NCBI GenBank assembly: GCA_003952965.2
Contig: CM025855.1
Span: 14,637,833-14,701,832, forward strand
From: Morella rubra
Lineage: Eukaryota; Streptophyta; Magnoliopsida; Fagales; Myricaceae
Length of the DNA: 64,000 nt
Direction of reading: 5' to 3'
In this document: piece after piece, positions 1 to 10,659 of the stretch
How positions within the stretch are numbered: position 1 is the first letter of the stretch
How the letters are laid out: the number at the start of each line of letters is the position of its first letter
Program-made: the position numbers and the translations under genes
Notes under the pieces: generated by a model
Told to the model about the DNA's origin: nothing
Databases searched by the model: none
Seen by the model: the letters and a program-made list of their open reading frames with translations, nothing else

Positions 1-746
1 GTCGAACTATTGACCCATCTAGATTCACCACATACAGGGCACACTTCTAACTTTTCTGTTTCCTTCCAAAACAAAATACAATCATTCACACATGCATGTA
101 TGGGTATATAATCAAGACCTAAACCCCGATTTAATGTTCTTGCCTCCCTATACGATTTAGGCAGGTCTCGCCTTCTGGAAGAGCTTCTTTAATCAAATCT
201 AAGACCATATTAAATGTGCAATACTCATATTCTGTAGGGTCTTTATGTGCATCAATCGTACTTGAATGCTAACTTTGAAAAACGCTCACAACCCGGATAA
301 AGAGGACGTCTTGCATCTTCTAATAGGCGATCAAAGTCTTTCCTCCATATTCCCCTCTAGTTGGTTCATCATTATTATGTCCAGATGTTGTACCGTAAAC
401 ATCCCCGCACCGATATCCTCCAACATTTCATCTATTTCCTCGATTGGTTCATCAGCATCATTCACTTCATCCTCATTGCTATCATCTACAACAGCATCAA
501 TGACTAAACTCACCATATGGTTCACCGTGCAACACCCATTTAGTATAACTTTTATCAATCCCATTCACAATCAAATGATCCTCAACTTTCCCCACTTCGT
601 GAAAGTATACATTCATACACCGGCGACAAGGGCACCTAATCTCATTCTTGTATCCACACATCCACTTGCCATGACATAAACTGTTTTACCCCTTCTAAAT
701 ATCTCTTCCCGAATCGATTCGTTTCATTCATCCAACTCTTATCCAT
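1..746 (-). pseudogene. TNP2-like CACTA transposase, N-terminal part (frameshifted, truncated by window edge)
   Basis: Starting from an ATG at 746, the minus strand encodes MDKSWM followed by a basic stretch, the typical TNP2 start. After a frame change it reads CPCRRCMNVYF and DKSYTKWVLHGEP, the zinc-binding transposase-associated domain of plant CACTA proteins. Further down (about 330 to 1) another frame gives LYPGCERFSKLAF, then a stretch like the start of the catalytic TNP2 (Transposase_21) domain, including LNRGLGLDYIPIHAC and a CPVCGESRW zinc motif at the window edge. At least two frame changes separate these blocks, so no single reading frame survives. The protein would bind element ends and cut them. 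The same start block occurs in CACTA-2 at 13421. Confidence 0.85.
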
Positions 747-1739
747 CTTTCTCACCCTTAAAAAAACAACAAACAACAAAGCTTACTAAGACATGCAATA
801 TGACATCTACTTGCTAAAAGGTAGTTGGCCCTATCCCATTCAAGATCTTGTATTGCAACTGACTCCAAAGTTGGAAATATTCAAGTATATGATTACTAAG
901 TCCATTCTTCACATGTATACCCATACAAAATAATTCATTCAATGCAATACTCTCAAGGGACAATTCAATAATGTATGACATTCTAATACAGTAATTCATA
1001 CTATCAAGATATGCAAATATCAAGAAACACTAATTAACACAATATCTCAAATTCATTAGTTAACTCAAATTAGTACAATATCTCATTTTCAGATAACATA
1101 ATCCAATTCCAATTTTTTGTTGAACTTATATAACAAGCTCACACTGAACATATAAAGGAATTGGGAAATCCCTATCAAGTATGAGCATGTATACCACTCA
1201 AGCTCAATTACATTCCCAGCACCTTACATACTCCGGACCTCTTAATATAAATCACAAAAATACAATCAATAAAAATTAGAATTTCAGTCTCTTAAACAGA
1301 TCACCTCTGAAGAGCAAATCGTGACAAAAATAATAAAAGTTAATATTCACGTTTCTTGAAGATTAAGCAAGGTTCAGAAATTGAAGGGAAAACAATATCA
1401 ACAATAGACAAGAAAATGAAACAAAAATAAGAAATTTACCAAGAAGCTTCTTTCCCCTTTGTTCGCCCGGACTCACAGGAAGCAATAGAAGCTTCACGAT
1501 GACTGCTCACCGAAATGGGTATTCAATATGCAAAGTTTGGATTTTTAAAATTAATGAGAAGAAAATAAAATAAGAGAATGTAGAAATAACTTACCAAGCT
1601 CCTACGCCAAAACAGAGGACGAAAAATGAGAAGAATGTGGCCAAGCTGGAGTGTAGAGCTCTGCCTCCCTATTTCTATGGCGTCTTTTCTTCGTCTCCGG
1701 TGAACAGATAGGCGTGAATTAGAATTCCCGCGAACCAAG
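747..1739. other. Non-coding interior of CACTA-1
   Basis: AT-rich sequence upstream of the TNP2 start. By position it should hold the 5' untranslated region and possibly introns of the transposase gene. I see no convincing coding block; the short minus-strand frames at 814-1023 and 1523-1738 match nothing I recognise. Confidence 0.5.
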
Positions 1740-2160
1740 TTTATTTTTTTTTGTCTTCCCGCAATTCCGTTCGAACTACATTTACTATTCGTTCGAACGT
1801 AAATCCCCTTAAGTTAAATGGTGCGTTAAGAAATTTAAGTGCGTTACATTTCGGTCAAAAACGATTCTCGTTCGATCGGATATTACATTAGGTTACACGC
1901 TGCGTTTAAGTAATTAAGTTAAATGGTGTGTAACACATTGGTTCGAACGGACCCTATACGTGTGAACGAACATTTAATTAAGCTAGACTATGCGTAAGCA
2001 ACACGTTCGAACCGTAAATTCATGTTCAAATGAGATTTACATAGAAAATAACATTAATTCAAGCATTACACGACGTCGTATGTAATGGCAGAATGATTGG
2101 ACACGTGGAATTTTAGTTCGAACGGATATGTTTCGAAAGAATATTTCAAATGCCCCAATT
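1740..2160. repeat. Internal cluster of GTTCGAAC-type motifs in CACTA-1
   Basis: Repeated near-palindromic motifs in both orientations, for example CGTTCGAAC around 1768 and 1790, GGTTCGAACGG around 1940 and CGTTCGAACCG around 2009. The same motif fills the right subterminal region (4740-5575). Its presence here, upstream of the transposase start, suggests a transposase-binding or promoter role. That is inference. Confidence 0.7.
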
Positions 2161-2789
2161 CAGTGATTTAAATATAAAAATGCTAATTTAACTTTTATGA
2201 TGAAAAAATCATATTTAAATTAGTTATATTAAACTAAGTTCATGTATCAAAATAAAAAGTAATATTAATCATTAAAAAATTATAATGCATTTAAATATGA
2301 GAAATTAGAAAATATAATTTCGAATACGGGTGAAGCTAAAGATGTACATTCAATATATGATTCGTTATTATATATGTATATCCACAATAATTACTAAACT
2401 ATTTAATTTATTTATCAACAAGTTTATAATTTACTATATATAGACCGATATATATATATTTTTCTTTTGATATTTTTTCATAGACTAATGTAGTGGATTT
2501 AAATATTACATTATAAATATAATGTAAATATCTTTACAATCTAATAATCATAAAAAGAAGCAAAAAAGTTTGATATAAAAGCTGCAACACTAGTATCATA
2601 ATAATAATATGCATCAATACATAATATCCCAAAATGTGATCATAATAACATAACATGCATAAATACATAATATCCCAAAATGCATACATAATAGACACAA
2701 CATACTTAAAACACTAACGATCAAGTGTCATTGTGTCACACAAAATACTAAAGATAGTAGATGATCAAGTGTCTCGCTCCTTCCTTAGT
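2161..2789. other. AT-rich non-coding spacer in CACTA-1
   Basis: Very AT-rich, with short duplicated phrases such as ACATAATATCCCAAAATG near 2620 and 2665. It lies 3' of the accessory ORF and 5' of the transposase unit. I see no coding signal. Confidence 0.5.
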
Positions 2790-3811
2790 TCACGGATCTC
2801 CTCCTTCAATCTTTTTAAATCGCTCGTCCATCCGCATCGTAAACTCATCCAATAGCATGTTCCATCCATGGAGGATGCTCGACCTGGCTCGAGGAGCTCT
2901 GACCAACCTCATAAGTGGACCTTCCTCCTCGTCGTGTGGGATGGCTACGAGGAGGCGGTCCGCCGTCCATGGCATCCTCATCTGCATCGACATCCCCATT
3001 AACATGTGCTCCAGCCTGAGGAAGATGAGCTGCACTGCGACTGAATGTACTACGACATATTGGCCCAATTGGAGATCGTATCTTCTCATCAGGCAAAATA
3101 GGAACACCAGCAGCTACCAACATGCGCGAGATCAGCAAGCCATGTGGGAGACCATCTCTTTGGATGTATACCGTGCATCTCGAAGTTTGCTGAACAATAA
3201 GAGCTGGGAGATCAATCGGAGTCCGACGCGCAACCATAACGAGAAGGAATCCACGCTCGAAACTGAGCTCGGACCGGTGATGTTTCGGCGCCACGTCCCA
3301 AACGATAATAAGATGAAGCATTCGGAAGAATGCCGTCAGATCTCGATGGGATATCAATGTAGATGGCACAGTCATATTTTCACCCGTTACTTCCTTCCAC
3401 ACTTCTTCCGGTGTCATGTCAAACGAGGGCCAATGGTCGGGTATGCCGGCACCTGGGGTCTCAGTAATCCAATAAACTGAGCAATAATATTAGCAGATAG
3501 TGTGAAAAAGACTCCCCTCACTTGGATAGTCAGCTCCTCGACATTAGCATCAACAGTGAGAACTTGTGCATAGAAGTCACGCACAAGATCGACATATACA
3601 TCACCAGTAGATCGAGAAACTGAGTCCATCCCCTCTCCTCAAAGTTAGACTGTATACTTTGACCTTCATACTCCAACTCGTTGAAATCCCTCAAGCGAAC
3701 AACTCGCTCAATAACAACCGGTCTCTTGTAAATCAACGCTTGATGCTGAGCTACAGACAATGACTGTTGAGCCGCTTGTGAAGATGATGAAGCACGTCTT
3801 CTTGGTGCCAT
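2790..3811 (-). pseudogene. CACTA-1 accessory ORF, 'putative plant transposon protein' domain type (broken)
   Basis: Three overlapping minus-strand frames form one protein in N-to-C order: 3811-3530 (starts MAPRRRASSSSQ, then RGWTQFL), 3629-3414 (VDLVRDFYAQV, then a VRGVFFTLSANIIAQFIGL block) and 3417-2845 (FRMLHLIIVWDVAPKHH, FLLVMVARRTPIDLPALI, LPHGLLISRML). These blocks resemble the domain Pfam calls putative plant transposon protein (PF20167, recalled, not searched). The function of that family is not established. The C-terminus is proline-, serine- and arginine-rich. Two frame changes, near 3420 and 3620, break it. It lies on the same strand as TNP2 and between TNP2 and the right terminus. 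CACTA-2 has an equivalent ORF in the equivalent place (10660-11867), so it looks like a regular cargo of this CACTA lineage. Confidence 0.7.
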
Positions 3812-4739
3812 TTTTCAAGCTGCAAAATAATTCAACTAAAATTAATTCGTATATAACTAATAAAGTGATTATCTAAATAAAATCATAAGGATACCTTCTA
3901 TTTTACAATATGTTATTAATCATGGAGAACAATTTATAAAATAAAATACATGTAAATATTAACTTTTAGTGAACTTATAAAATATCTTTCTATCTTTTGA
4001 ATTTTCTTCAACTCTCCATGTAAATACTTTTTCATTATAGTATCTCATTCTAAAAATACATTTTGAGCAACTTGAACAATAAGGTATTTTTTTTTCATCA
4101 AGCTTCCCAAATAGAAAAGCAAATACCAAACATATTAAGCAATCGAACTAAGAAGTAATTAAAAACCAAGAACTAACAATGAAACTACCGTCTTTAAAAA
4201 AAAAAAAGAACTAAAAAGGCGGGGAGAAACCGAAGGTATTTCCTAGCTGGGCAGCACGTAGATTATGTTGTGGAACATAAAAATATTCTTTAAAATGCTA
4301 CAAACAAGATGAACAGAGACAAAAGTAACCCGATTGACACATATAGAACGCAATGGATAAACCAGAGAAGATTTAGATATGGTGTAATATATTCAATAAG
4401 TTACCTGAAGTAATATCTTCAATAAACCACGTTCTGTCCTACTAACGAAGAACTTAAAAACAAGAACTTATTTTTTTTTGGTGAAACGCTAATCTTATAT
4501 ATGGAAGGACAGAAATGAAATGCAGGACAAGACGAAAAAAAAAAGGACAAAAGACAAAAGACAAACAACACACAAATTCTAAGCATAACACTACCAAACT
4601 AACAATGAAAATATATATAGGCTACGGAGACGATCGTACCTGGGGAAGACAACAAAATGAAGAGTACTTCGGTGGAGAAAATGGAAGTCGTGGACAAAAT
4701 GGAGCGTTCTCCTCTTACTGTTTTTTATCAATTGTATTC
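3812..4739. other. Non-coding 5' region of CACTA-1 accessory ORF
   Basis: AT-rich, with several A or T homopolymers. By position this is the upstream untranslated region and promoter side of the accessory ORF. I see no coding block. Confidence 0.45.
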
Positions 4740-5575
4740 CACCCTTGGTTCGAACAAAGTAGCTTTTAAAAACAACCAGAACGTTTCTGGAGGAAGACGA
4801 CGATTGGACTCTGTTCGAACTGATGCAATTTCGTTCGAACATTTTTGGACAGATGGCACAAATCCAAAGGTTCATAATTACATGTGGCGAAATCATGCAA
4901 ATATCGTTCGACCAAAACATATTAGTACAAACGAGTTCAGGCATTGCAGGCACCAAAGAGATGTTGCCTGCATCGCCTCAATCACGAACCAACAACACAG
5001 GGACACCTGTCATTCTTGTTCGACCCATATTACTACGTTCGAATGAATTTAGGCATTGCAGGCAACGAAAAGACGTTGCCTGCGGCGCCTCACACTAGAA
5101 CAAATTAGACACGAACACCAGTCAATATTGTTCGAACTCAAAACATAGTTTGAACTGAGTTTGGCGTAACAGTCACGGTCAATATTGCCTGCGACACCTC
5201 ACACACAACGAATCACCAATGAACACCTGTCGTATCTGTTCGAACTAAGTATACCCTGTGCGAATGAAATCAGACAAATCTTCTGTGTCGACGACAGGTC
5301 GTCGCGGATGGTTGCATTTAGCGACGATTCAAATTTGTCGTTGCGAAAACATATCGTTCAACCTAAACTCTTGGATCGAACGAAAGTTATAATTTTGCGA
5401 CGAAAATGTTTGGTCACTGAAACTTTCTAACCTATGGCAACTTAGTTATTTGCACCAGAATTAATAAAGCATTGCGGAAGTTCGTTCGATCGAATTAAGG
5501 TTGTTCGATCTGGGTTTGGTTTCTCTATTTTATTAATTTAATGGTTTTTCTTCTAGTTCGAACGAGAAATACTTG
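4740..5575. repeat. Right subterminal repeat array of CACTA-1 (GTTCGAAC motif)
   Basis: Many copies of a TTCGAAC or GTTCGAA core in both orientations, for example near 4748, 4816, 4834, 5036, 5130, 5237 and 5555. Between them is a duplicated phrase built on GGCATTGCAGGCA (near 4939 and 5051) followed by a GTTGCCTGC core. Terminal subrepeats around 5275-5700 contain a GACGA core. Such arrays are where CACTA accessory proteins bind. Short frames over this region are repeat artefacts. Confidence 0.75.
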
Positions 5576-5741
5576 GTTGAACGACTGTTTTGGCGACGAT
5601 TGTTTATCTTCGTCGCTGAATATGATTAGCTGTAGAATTCAGCAACAAAATATTTATATCGTCGCTGAAAGGTGACTTTCAGAGACGAAATGTGTTTCGC
5701 AACTGAAAAGTTCGCCACTGAAACTCTAATCTGTTGTAGTG

Positions 5742-6119
5742 TTATACCCACTTGTTTCTGTTGTAACCTGAGAAATCTGTCCCCTTTTCCATTACGGTGG
5801 TTTCCAACTCTCCGTCCACAACCCTGTCTCTATAGCTTTGTGAATCAAAATTACATCTTCACTATGCCTCTTGATTGTGAACTTTGAATGTCCATTGTCG
5901 CTCAGCACAATAAGGCTCAGCATATTAACCGAACCCACTGAACAACTACTCTTACTCCCTTGCTTTAGTTTCAGGCATCAAATTTATGTGGCATGGTGGG
6001 TAGAATCACAAGGTACAAAAAGTGCTCATGATTCCCATATTTCTCCGTCAACTTTACAGAGTTCTTGCGTCACTCGAAAAGAAAAGGATCAGTTCTAATT
6101 TTTGCTTACAACCGTTTCA
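5742..6119. other. 5' flank of the GDSL relic
   Basis: Sequence between the CACTA-1 tip and the GDSL start codon. It presumably includes the old promoter and 5' untranslated region. No clear TATA box or other motif stands out. Confidence 0.4.
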
Positions 6120-7338
6120 ATGGAAACCAGCTCGTTCGCTTTAAGTTCTTGGATTATTTTGGGTCTTTTATTAGCAATAGGCACCCTTGTTCATCTAGCA
6201 GATGCCAGGGCTTTCTTCATCTTCGGGGATTCACTTGTTGATAGAGGTAACAACAACTGCCTGGCGACAACAGCTCGTACTTACGCACCTCCCTACGGCA
6301 TTGATTGTCCCACTACTATCCCACAGGCCGCTTCTCCAATGGCCTAAACATCCCGGACTTCATCAGTTGGGTTTCGACTCCATTACTCTTGTTTTCTAAT
6401 CATTTTCCAATTAGCACACAATCTCTACTTTGTGCTTGCAGCGTACGTGCATAGAGTATATTAATGGATTTGCAATTTCATTCTTAGGTCAGCGGCTCGC
6501 CCTAAATTCATTTTACCATACCTGAGTCTTTAACTCACGGGGTAGAGGCTGCTTCCAAGTGCTAACTTCGCTTTAGTTGGCGTTGGATTCCTCAATGACA
6601 CTGGAATTCAGTTTGTAAGTAAATGGCCACAATAGTTTCCAGCCCTCCTGTAACGTGGGTTGAATGGTATTCTTGTCCATGCCACATTCAATCGTCGATG
6701 GTTTGGCTCAATTATATGGTCCTCACCCTGAACTGCACATTCCCTCCAAATCATTCTAGACAGTCATTTTTAATCTCTCTAGAACTCTTTCGGCTCTTTT
6801 TTCTCACAAGCAATGACCTTTGATACGCTAATTTTGCAGCTGAACATAATAAGAATGTATAGACAACTGGAATACTTCCAAGAATACCAGCGATGAAAAC
6901 GTGCTTTGATTGGGAGTGACAGAACTAGGAGACTTGTAAACCAAGCGTGCGCTCATCCTCATCACTGTTGGTGGCAATGATTTTGTTAACAACTACTACT
7001 TGGTACCCTATTCTGCGAGGTCTCAGCAACAGTCATTGCCCGATTGTGTCAAGTATCTAATCTCGGAGTACCGGAAGCTTTTAATGGAAATTCCCTAGCC
7101 TTTCTTATAAATTTATGCATTTAGCCACAACTGTCTATATGTACGCCTAAACTTACTCTTTGTCAGTATTGTTAATGGTTTTTTTATCTCGTTGTAGACA
7201 CCATACAAGCTTGGTGCTTGCGGAGTTCTTGTGACGGGAACCAGACCATTGGGTTGTGTACCGGTAGAATTGGCCATGCAAACACAAACGATAGTTGCTC
7301 AGCTGAGCTGCAAAGAGCTGCTGCCTTGTAAAACCCAC
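6120..7338 (+). pseudogene. GDSL esterase/lipase, 5' part, decayed and truncated by an LTR
   Basis: From the ATG at 6120 the frame gives a hydrophobic signal peptide ([10 protein letters not shown], then a leucine-rich core ending near LADARA) and the family's block [16 protein letters not shown], containing the catalytic serine. A one-base frame change near 6320 moves the next block ([14 protein letters not shown]) into another frame. Later exon-like pieces carry THGVEAAS and a VGVGFLNDTG block (6490-6620), the block III oxyanion motif [11 protein letters not shown] (about 6970-7000), and LGACGVLVTGTRPLGCVP (about 7210-7265). The last recognisable piece, SCSAELQRAAAL, runs straight into LTR-A at 7339. 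The C-terminal catalytic Asp-His block is therefore absent. The family consists of secreted lipid or ester hydrolases. Frameshifts and stop codons make it non-functional. Confidence 0.88.
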
Positions 7339-7552
7339 TGAAAGTTTGACTGCGGAAAATTAACTTACCAATTTCTTTGTTGATCTCAAGAATTCTTCGA
7401 TAATCTTCAGGTTCTTGTCAATCTCACAATCTTCGGAATTTTACATTAGCAGCCCAAGTGTTCTACCTCCTTCCTCTCCACCTCACAACTGTGTAGGGTT
7501 TTTTCTGAGTCCTGATGGCTAACTCTCAAACTAACAATTAGTCAATTAGGGT

Positions 7553-7563
7553 CACTACAAGAA
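7553..7563 (+). repeat. CACTA-2 left terminal inverted repeat
   Basis: CACTACAAGAA, the inverse of 16216-16226. Flanked on the outside by GGT. Confidence 0.95.
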
Positions 7564-7679
7564 TTATAGCTTTAGGTGACAAAGTTTTGGGCGTCAATCC
7601 AAATTTTGTCACCTAAAGTGGCCTTTCCATGACAAAACATTAACTTAGTCATCCAAAGTCACCCATGAACGCTAAAACA

Positions 7680-8275
7680 GTCTAGACAGGTCCCAAAGCT
7701 GTTTGGATGTATGTCGCGTGTGACAACATACCACATGCCGTGCATGAGTGACGATTAAAATAATCACAAAATACAAAATACCGTCCGGACTCACGATCAA
7801 CACGTTCGGACTCTTTGCTAGGTGATGAATTCTAAATCAAAGTAATCGAGTGACGTTCAGAATCGTCACAATTGTTTTACAATAACATCTGGACGTAACA
7901 GATACAACATCCGAATGAAATCATGTGACGAATAATAATCGTCAGCATATAGTGACAAATTGAAAATCATCGCGAATGATCAATCACGTCCGGACCCCCA
8001 CTATAGCGTTCGCACATGAAAAAATACATACGTCTGGACGAAACAAAAATGTCCGCACTCGTATGAATGCTATTTCCACAAGTCGTGTGCTACCACGTTG
8101 CAAAACTTCCATTGGAAACCATCTGGATGAATATATACAGTCCAGACATGTTTAGACTAAGAAGCTTGTCGCACAGGTCATATTTAATGACGTTGAATTT
8201 GATTGGGCCACGTGTGAATCTAACCCCTGATAGGAGTCTGAACCCCAATATTACCATTCGGACTCATTCTTGAAA
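7680..8275. repeat. Left subterminal motif array of CACTA-2 (GTCCGGAC / GTTCGGAC)
   Basis: Repeated GTCCGGAC, GTTCGGAC and degenerate forms in both orientations, for example near 7783, 7804 and 7987, with further ATCTGGAC and GTCTGGAC variants. Likely binding sites for the element's own DNA-binding protein. The motif differs from the CACTA-1 motif (GTTCGAAC) by one or two bases. Confidence 0.75.
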
Positions 8276-8279
8276 AATT

Positions 8280-8400
8280 AGACAAGCCAGATTTGGCCAA
8301 AATCACACTTTCACTCTATTCTCTCAAACTTTTCTCTCAAAGTTTTCACTATCCATTTGAGATCTCTCGAACAACTTCAGGTAAGACCTTCTTTGTGAGT
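8280..8400 (+). promoter_or_regulatory. Possible 5' leader with splice donor in CACTA-2
   Basis: A pyrimidine-rich stretch with repeated TTCTCTCAAA phrases ends in CTTCAGGTAAGACC near 8377-8390, which looks like a leader exon with a GTAAG splice donor. A similar leader with CCAGGTATG occurs near 10000, ahead of the second unit, and a further one near 12500-12605. The role is inferred from position and donor-like sequence only. Confidence 0.35.
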
Positions 8401-8699
8401 TTGGATTTCAATTTCATGCATTTCAATTGAATACTTCTGAAATTTTTGTGCGTTCTTTGTTCATCTATAGTGGCGTTTGTTTTGTGTTCGGCAATTACCA
8501 TTCGGACTGTGGTATATGGCGTTTGGATGGTACGCATTTCATCTGAATGTTACGCTTTACCTCGGCCGGTTAATTTGAAGAGTTTAGAAGCATATAAAAA
8601 TAAACATGACCATTTGAACTGCGTGCGAATGGTTTGTGCTTATGTTTGGACGGTTTCTACTAGGTTGACCATGGACCACTTCGAGAGAAGTATCACTAA

Positions 8700-9060
8700 T
8701 GATGGGGGATAGACTCAGCAACCAGCTTGGGAACGCTTTTTTAGCGGACTCCAGGAGCGATAGTGAGCAGGCGATAGTGGAGCCGACGCATTCGTTGTGC
8801 ATAAGCTCCAATGTGCTTCATCGGTCTGGAAAAAATTTGCTCTAATAGATAGGGCTCTGATGGAAGAGATAATATTATGGAAAGGGAACTGTTCACTGTG
8901 AGGAAACAATTGTCCCAGTTGTCCAAGTCTATCCACACCATTCCAATACAGCTCCAGACACTCGTCAAACGTGTAGATAATATAGAGGAGCATTTGGCGC
9001 ATGTTCATGACGTCCTCGGACAAGATCTGGATGAGCCATCTCGTGATCGAAGTAGTTTCA
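8700..9060 (+). pseudogene. Fragment of a CACTA accessory protein C-terminus (coiled coil)
   Basis: The frame opening at 8877 (MERELFTVRKQLSQLSKS, then LVKRVDNIEEHLAHVHDVL) is a heptad-rich helix. It resembles the C-terminus of the accessory ORF at 10660-11867, which ends VVLLEEHMSNVWAVL. The preceding 170 bases look like related sequence but are interrupted by stops. It may be a duplicated 3' exon left by rearrangement within the element. Confidence 0.45.
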
Positions 9061-9450
9061 TGTTTATGTTTTATCGCTATTATTAATTTATCCTTAGAAG
9101 GATTGTCTTCGACTTGTACTAAACATTATGATTGTGTTTTTCGTTTGGTATTTAAATTATGTTTGATATTCCATATTAATTATGTTTTTTCATTAGTTTA
9201 AATTTATTATAATTTAAACGGATGATTAGTATAATTAAAAGAGTTACTAGTACGAGTGCTATGTTAACGGAACGGATACCGTATTTACAATTAAATAGGT
9301 GATTAGTTATAATAATTCATGTAATAATAATTTTAATTTAAATAGTTGATTAGTTATAATTATATTGTGTTAGTGAAATGATTTAAAGAAATTAAATTTA
9401 TTGAAATACATTAAACTGTGTGAAATGAGAGAGGAAATAAAAATGTGGCC
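9061..9450. other. AT-rich non-coding spacer in CACTA-2
   Basis: AT-rich sequence with repeated GATTAGTTATAAT-like phrases (near 9220, 9301 and 9348). No coding signal. Confidence 0.5.
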
Positions 9451-10640
9451 ATGTGTCCGAATGGTGTAAATATACGTCCGGACCCACCTCTGGTAGAACA
9501 GTGACACGTTTAAAAGGTAAGAGTTCGAACGTATAAAAATAGTGTCCAGATGCGTTTGATATTACGACATTGTTCGAACGGACACGGTAAGCGTCCAGAC
9601 GTATGTTGCAACCGTCGCATGGCTTACACGTGTTTATGTTACACGACGGTTGAAAACAGTGTAACCGTTCGAACCCTATGCTAACGTTCGGACGTAGTTT
9701 GACGTTTATTCAGCCATACGTGTGCTTCCACGTCGTGCGAAGTTGGGTTAAAACCGTCCGGACGTAATTACTTTTTTGAACCGTTTTAAACAGTTTAAAT
9801 TTTGGCATTTAATGTGGAGGACTCTCATTGTGCCACATGTGCGGATAAGTGTCTGGATGTTTATGAGCTGTCCGGAAGGGTTCGATGGATTATGAAAAAT
9901 GTGAAAGTTCGACATTTTCATTAAACCGAACGTTTTATCATCTAATCTCTCTTGACTCTCAGATTGATTCTTTGTCAAATCTTCGCATTCTAATCACATC
10001 CAGGTATGTTTTGTTGATTTTTAACATGATTTTTGCTTCAAAAATTTCGTTTTTTTACAGTTTTATATATAGGATTTCAATTCTATTTTTTGTATACTAC
10101 ATTAGTTTTTTGATTTATTTTTACGTAAAAATGGATTTTGTTAAGTGTTAGGATTGTGTTAAGTGTTTTTGTTTATGATTTGAGGGTGTTTGGGTAGTGT
10201 GTGGGAGGTTTTGAGATGTTGCCAAGGCTGAGTTTACTCGGTCGTCGTCCCAGTAGTGTCCGGAAGCTTAAATATTCCGTCTGAACCTCGTAATAACTCG
10301 TTTGGACTTCTTTTATTATAAAAAGAAAATACGTCATCGTTTAGTTTGTGTCCGGACGTTACATGAAACACGTCCAGACTATTTTATTTTAAAAGTTATA
10401 AAATTTTACTATTTGTGTTTAGTTTGGACGAATATCCAAAAGTGTCCGGACGCGAGGAATTATTATACAAACATGAAATTGTCGTTTTCTTTTGTCCAGA
10501 CGCTATGTCAAATATGTCCGGACGCTTGTTTGCCTGTTCGAAAGCATTTTTATATTAAATTTGTATTTTCTTTTTTATTATACCGTTCGGACTTCTTTTA
10601 TGTTGTTGTTCGGACGTAGTTTTAAATGTTCGAACGGTTT
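9451..10640. repeat. Internal clusters of GTCCGGAC-type motifs in CACTA-2
   Basis: Two clusters (about 9470-9870 and 10255-10640) of the subterminal motif, for example CGTCCGGAC near 9475, CGTTCGGACG near 9684, CGTCCGGACG near 9753, GTCCGGACG near 10349, 10445 and 10516, and GTTCGGACG near 10608. They immediately precede the accessory ORF start at 10660. Between them lies a leader-like segment ending CCAGGTATG near 10000. Confidence 0.65.
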
Positions 10641-10659
10641 TTTTTGCAGATTATAGAAA

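Larger units (their letters stand above)
1..5741 (-). mobile_element. CACTA-1: CACTA (En/Spm-like) DNA transposon, right part, running off the window
   Basis: The right terminus reads CTGTTGTAGTG at 5731-5741, which inverted gives the CACTACAACAG tip expected of the CACTA superfamily. Inside lie, on the minus strand, an accessory ORF (2790-3811) and the N-terminus of a TNP2-type transposase (746 down to 1), the normal order reading in from the terminus. The subterminal stretch 4740-5575 is dense in a GTTCGAAC-type repeat, as expected of transposase-binding sites. The left end is outside the window, so total length and the 3-bp target duplication cannot be checked; the three bases after the right tip are TTA. 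The coding parts carry frameshifts, so this copy is probably not autonomous. Confidence 0.85.

Noticed and set aside
4515..5098. Three overlapping plus-strand ORFs in CACTA-1
   Set aside because: They lie over the subterminal repeat array on the strand opposite the element's genes, and the translations mirror the repeated DNA phrases.
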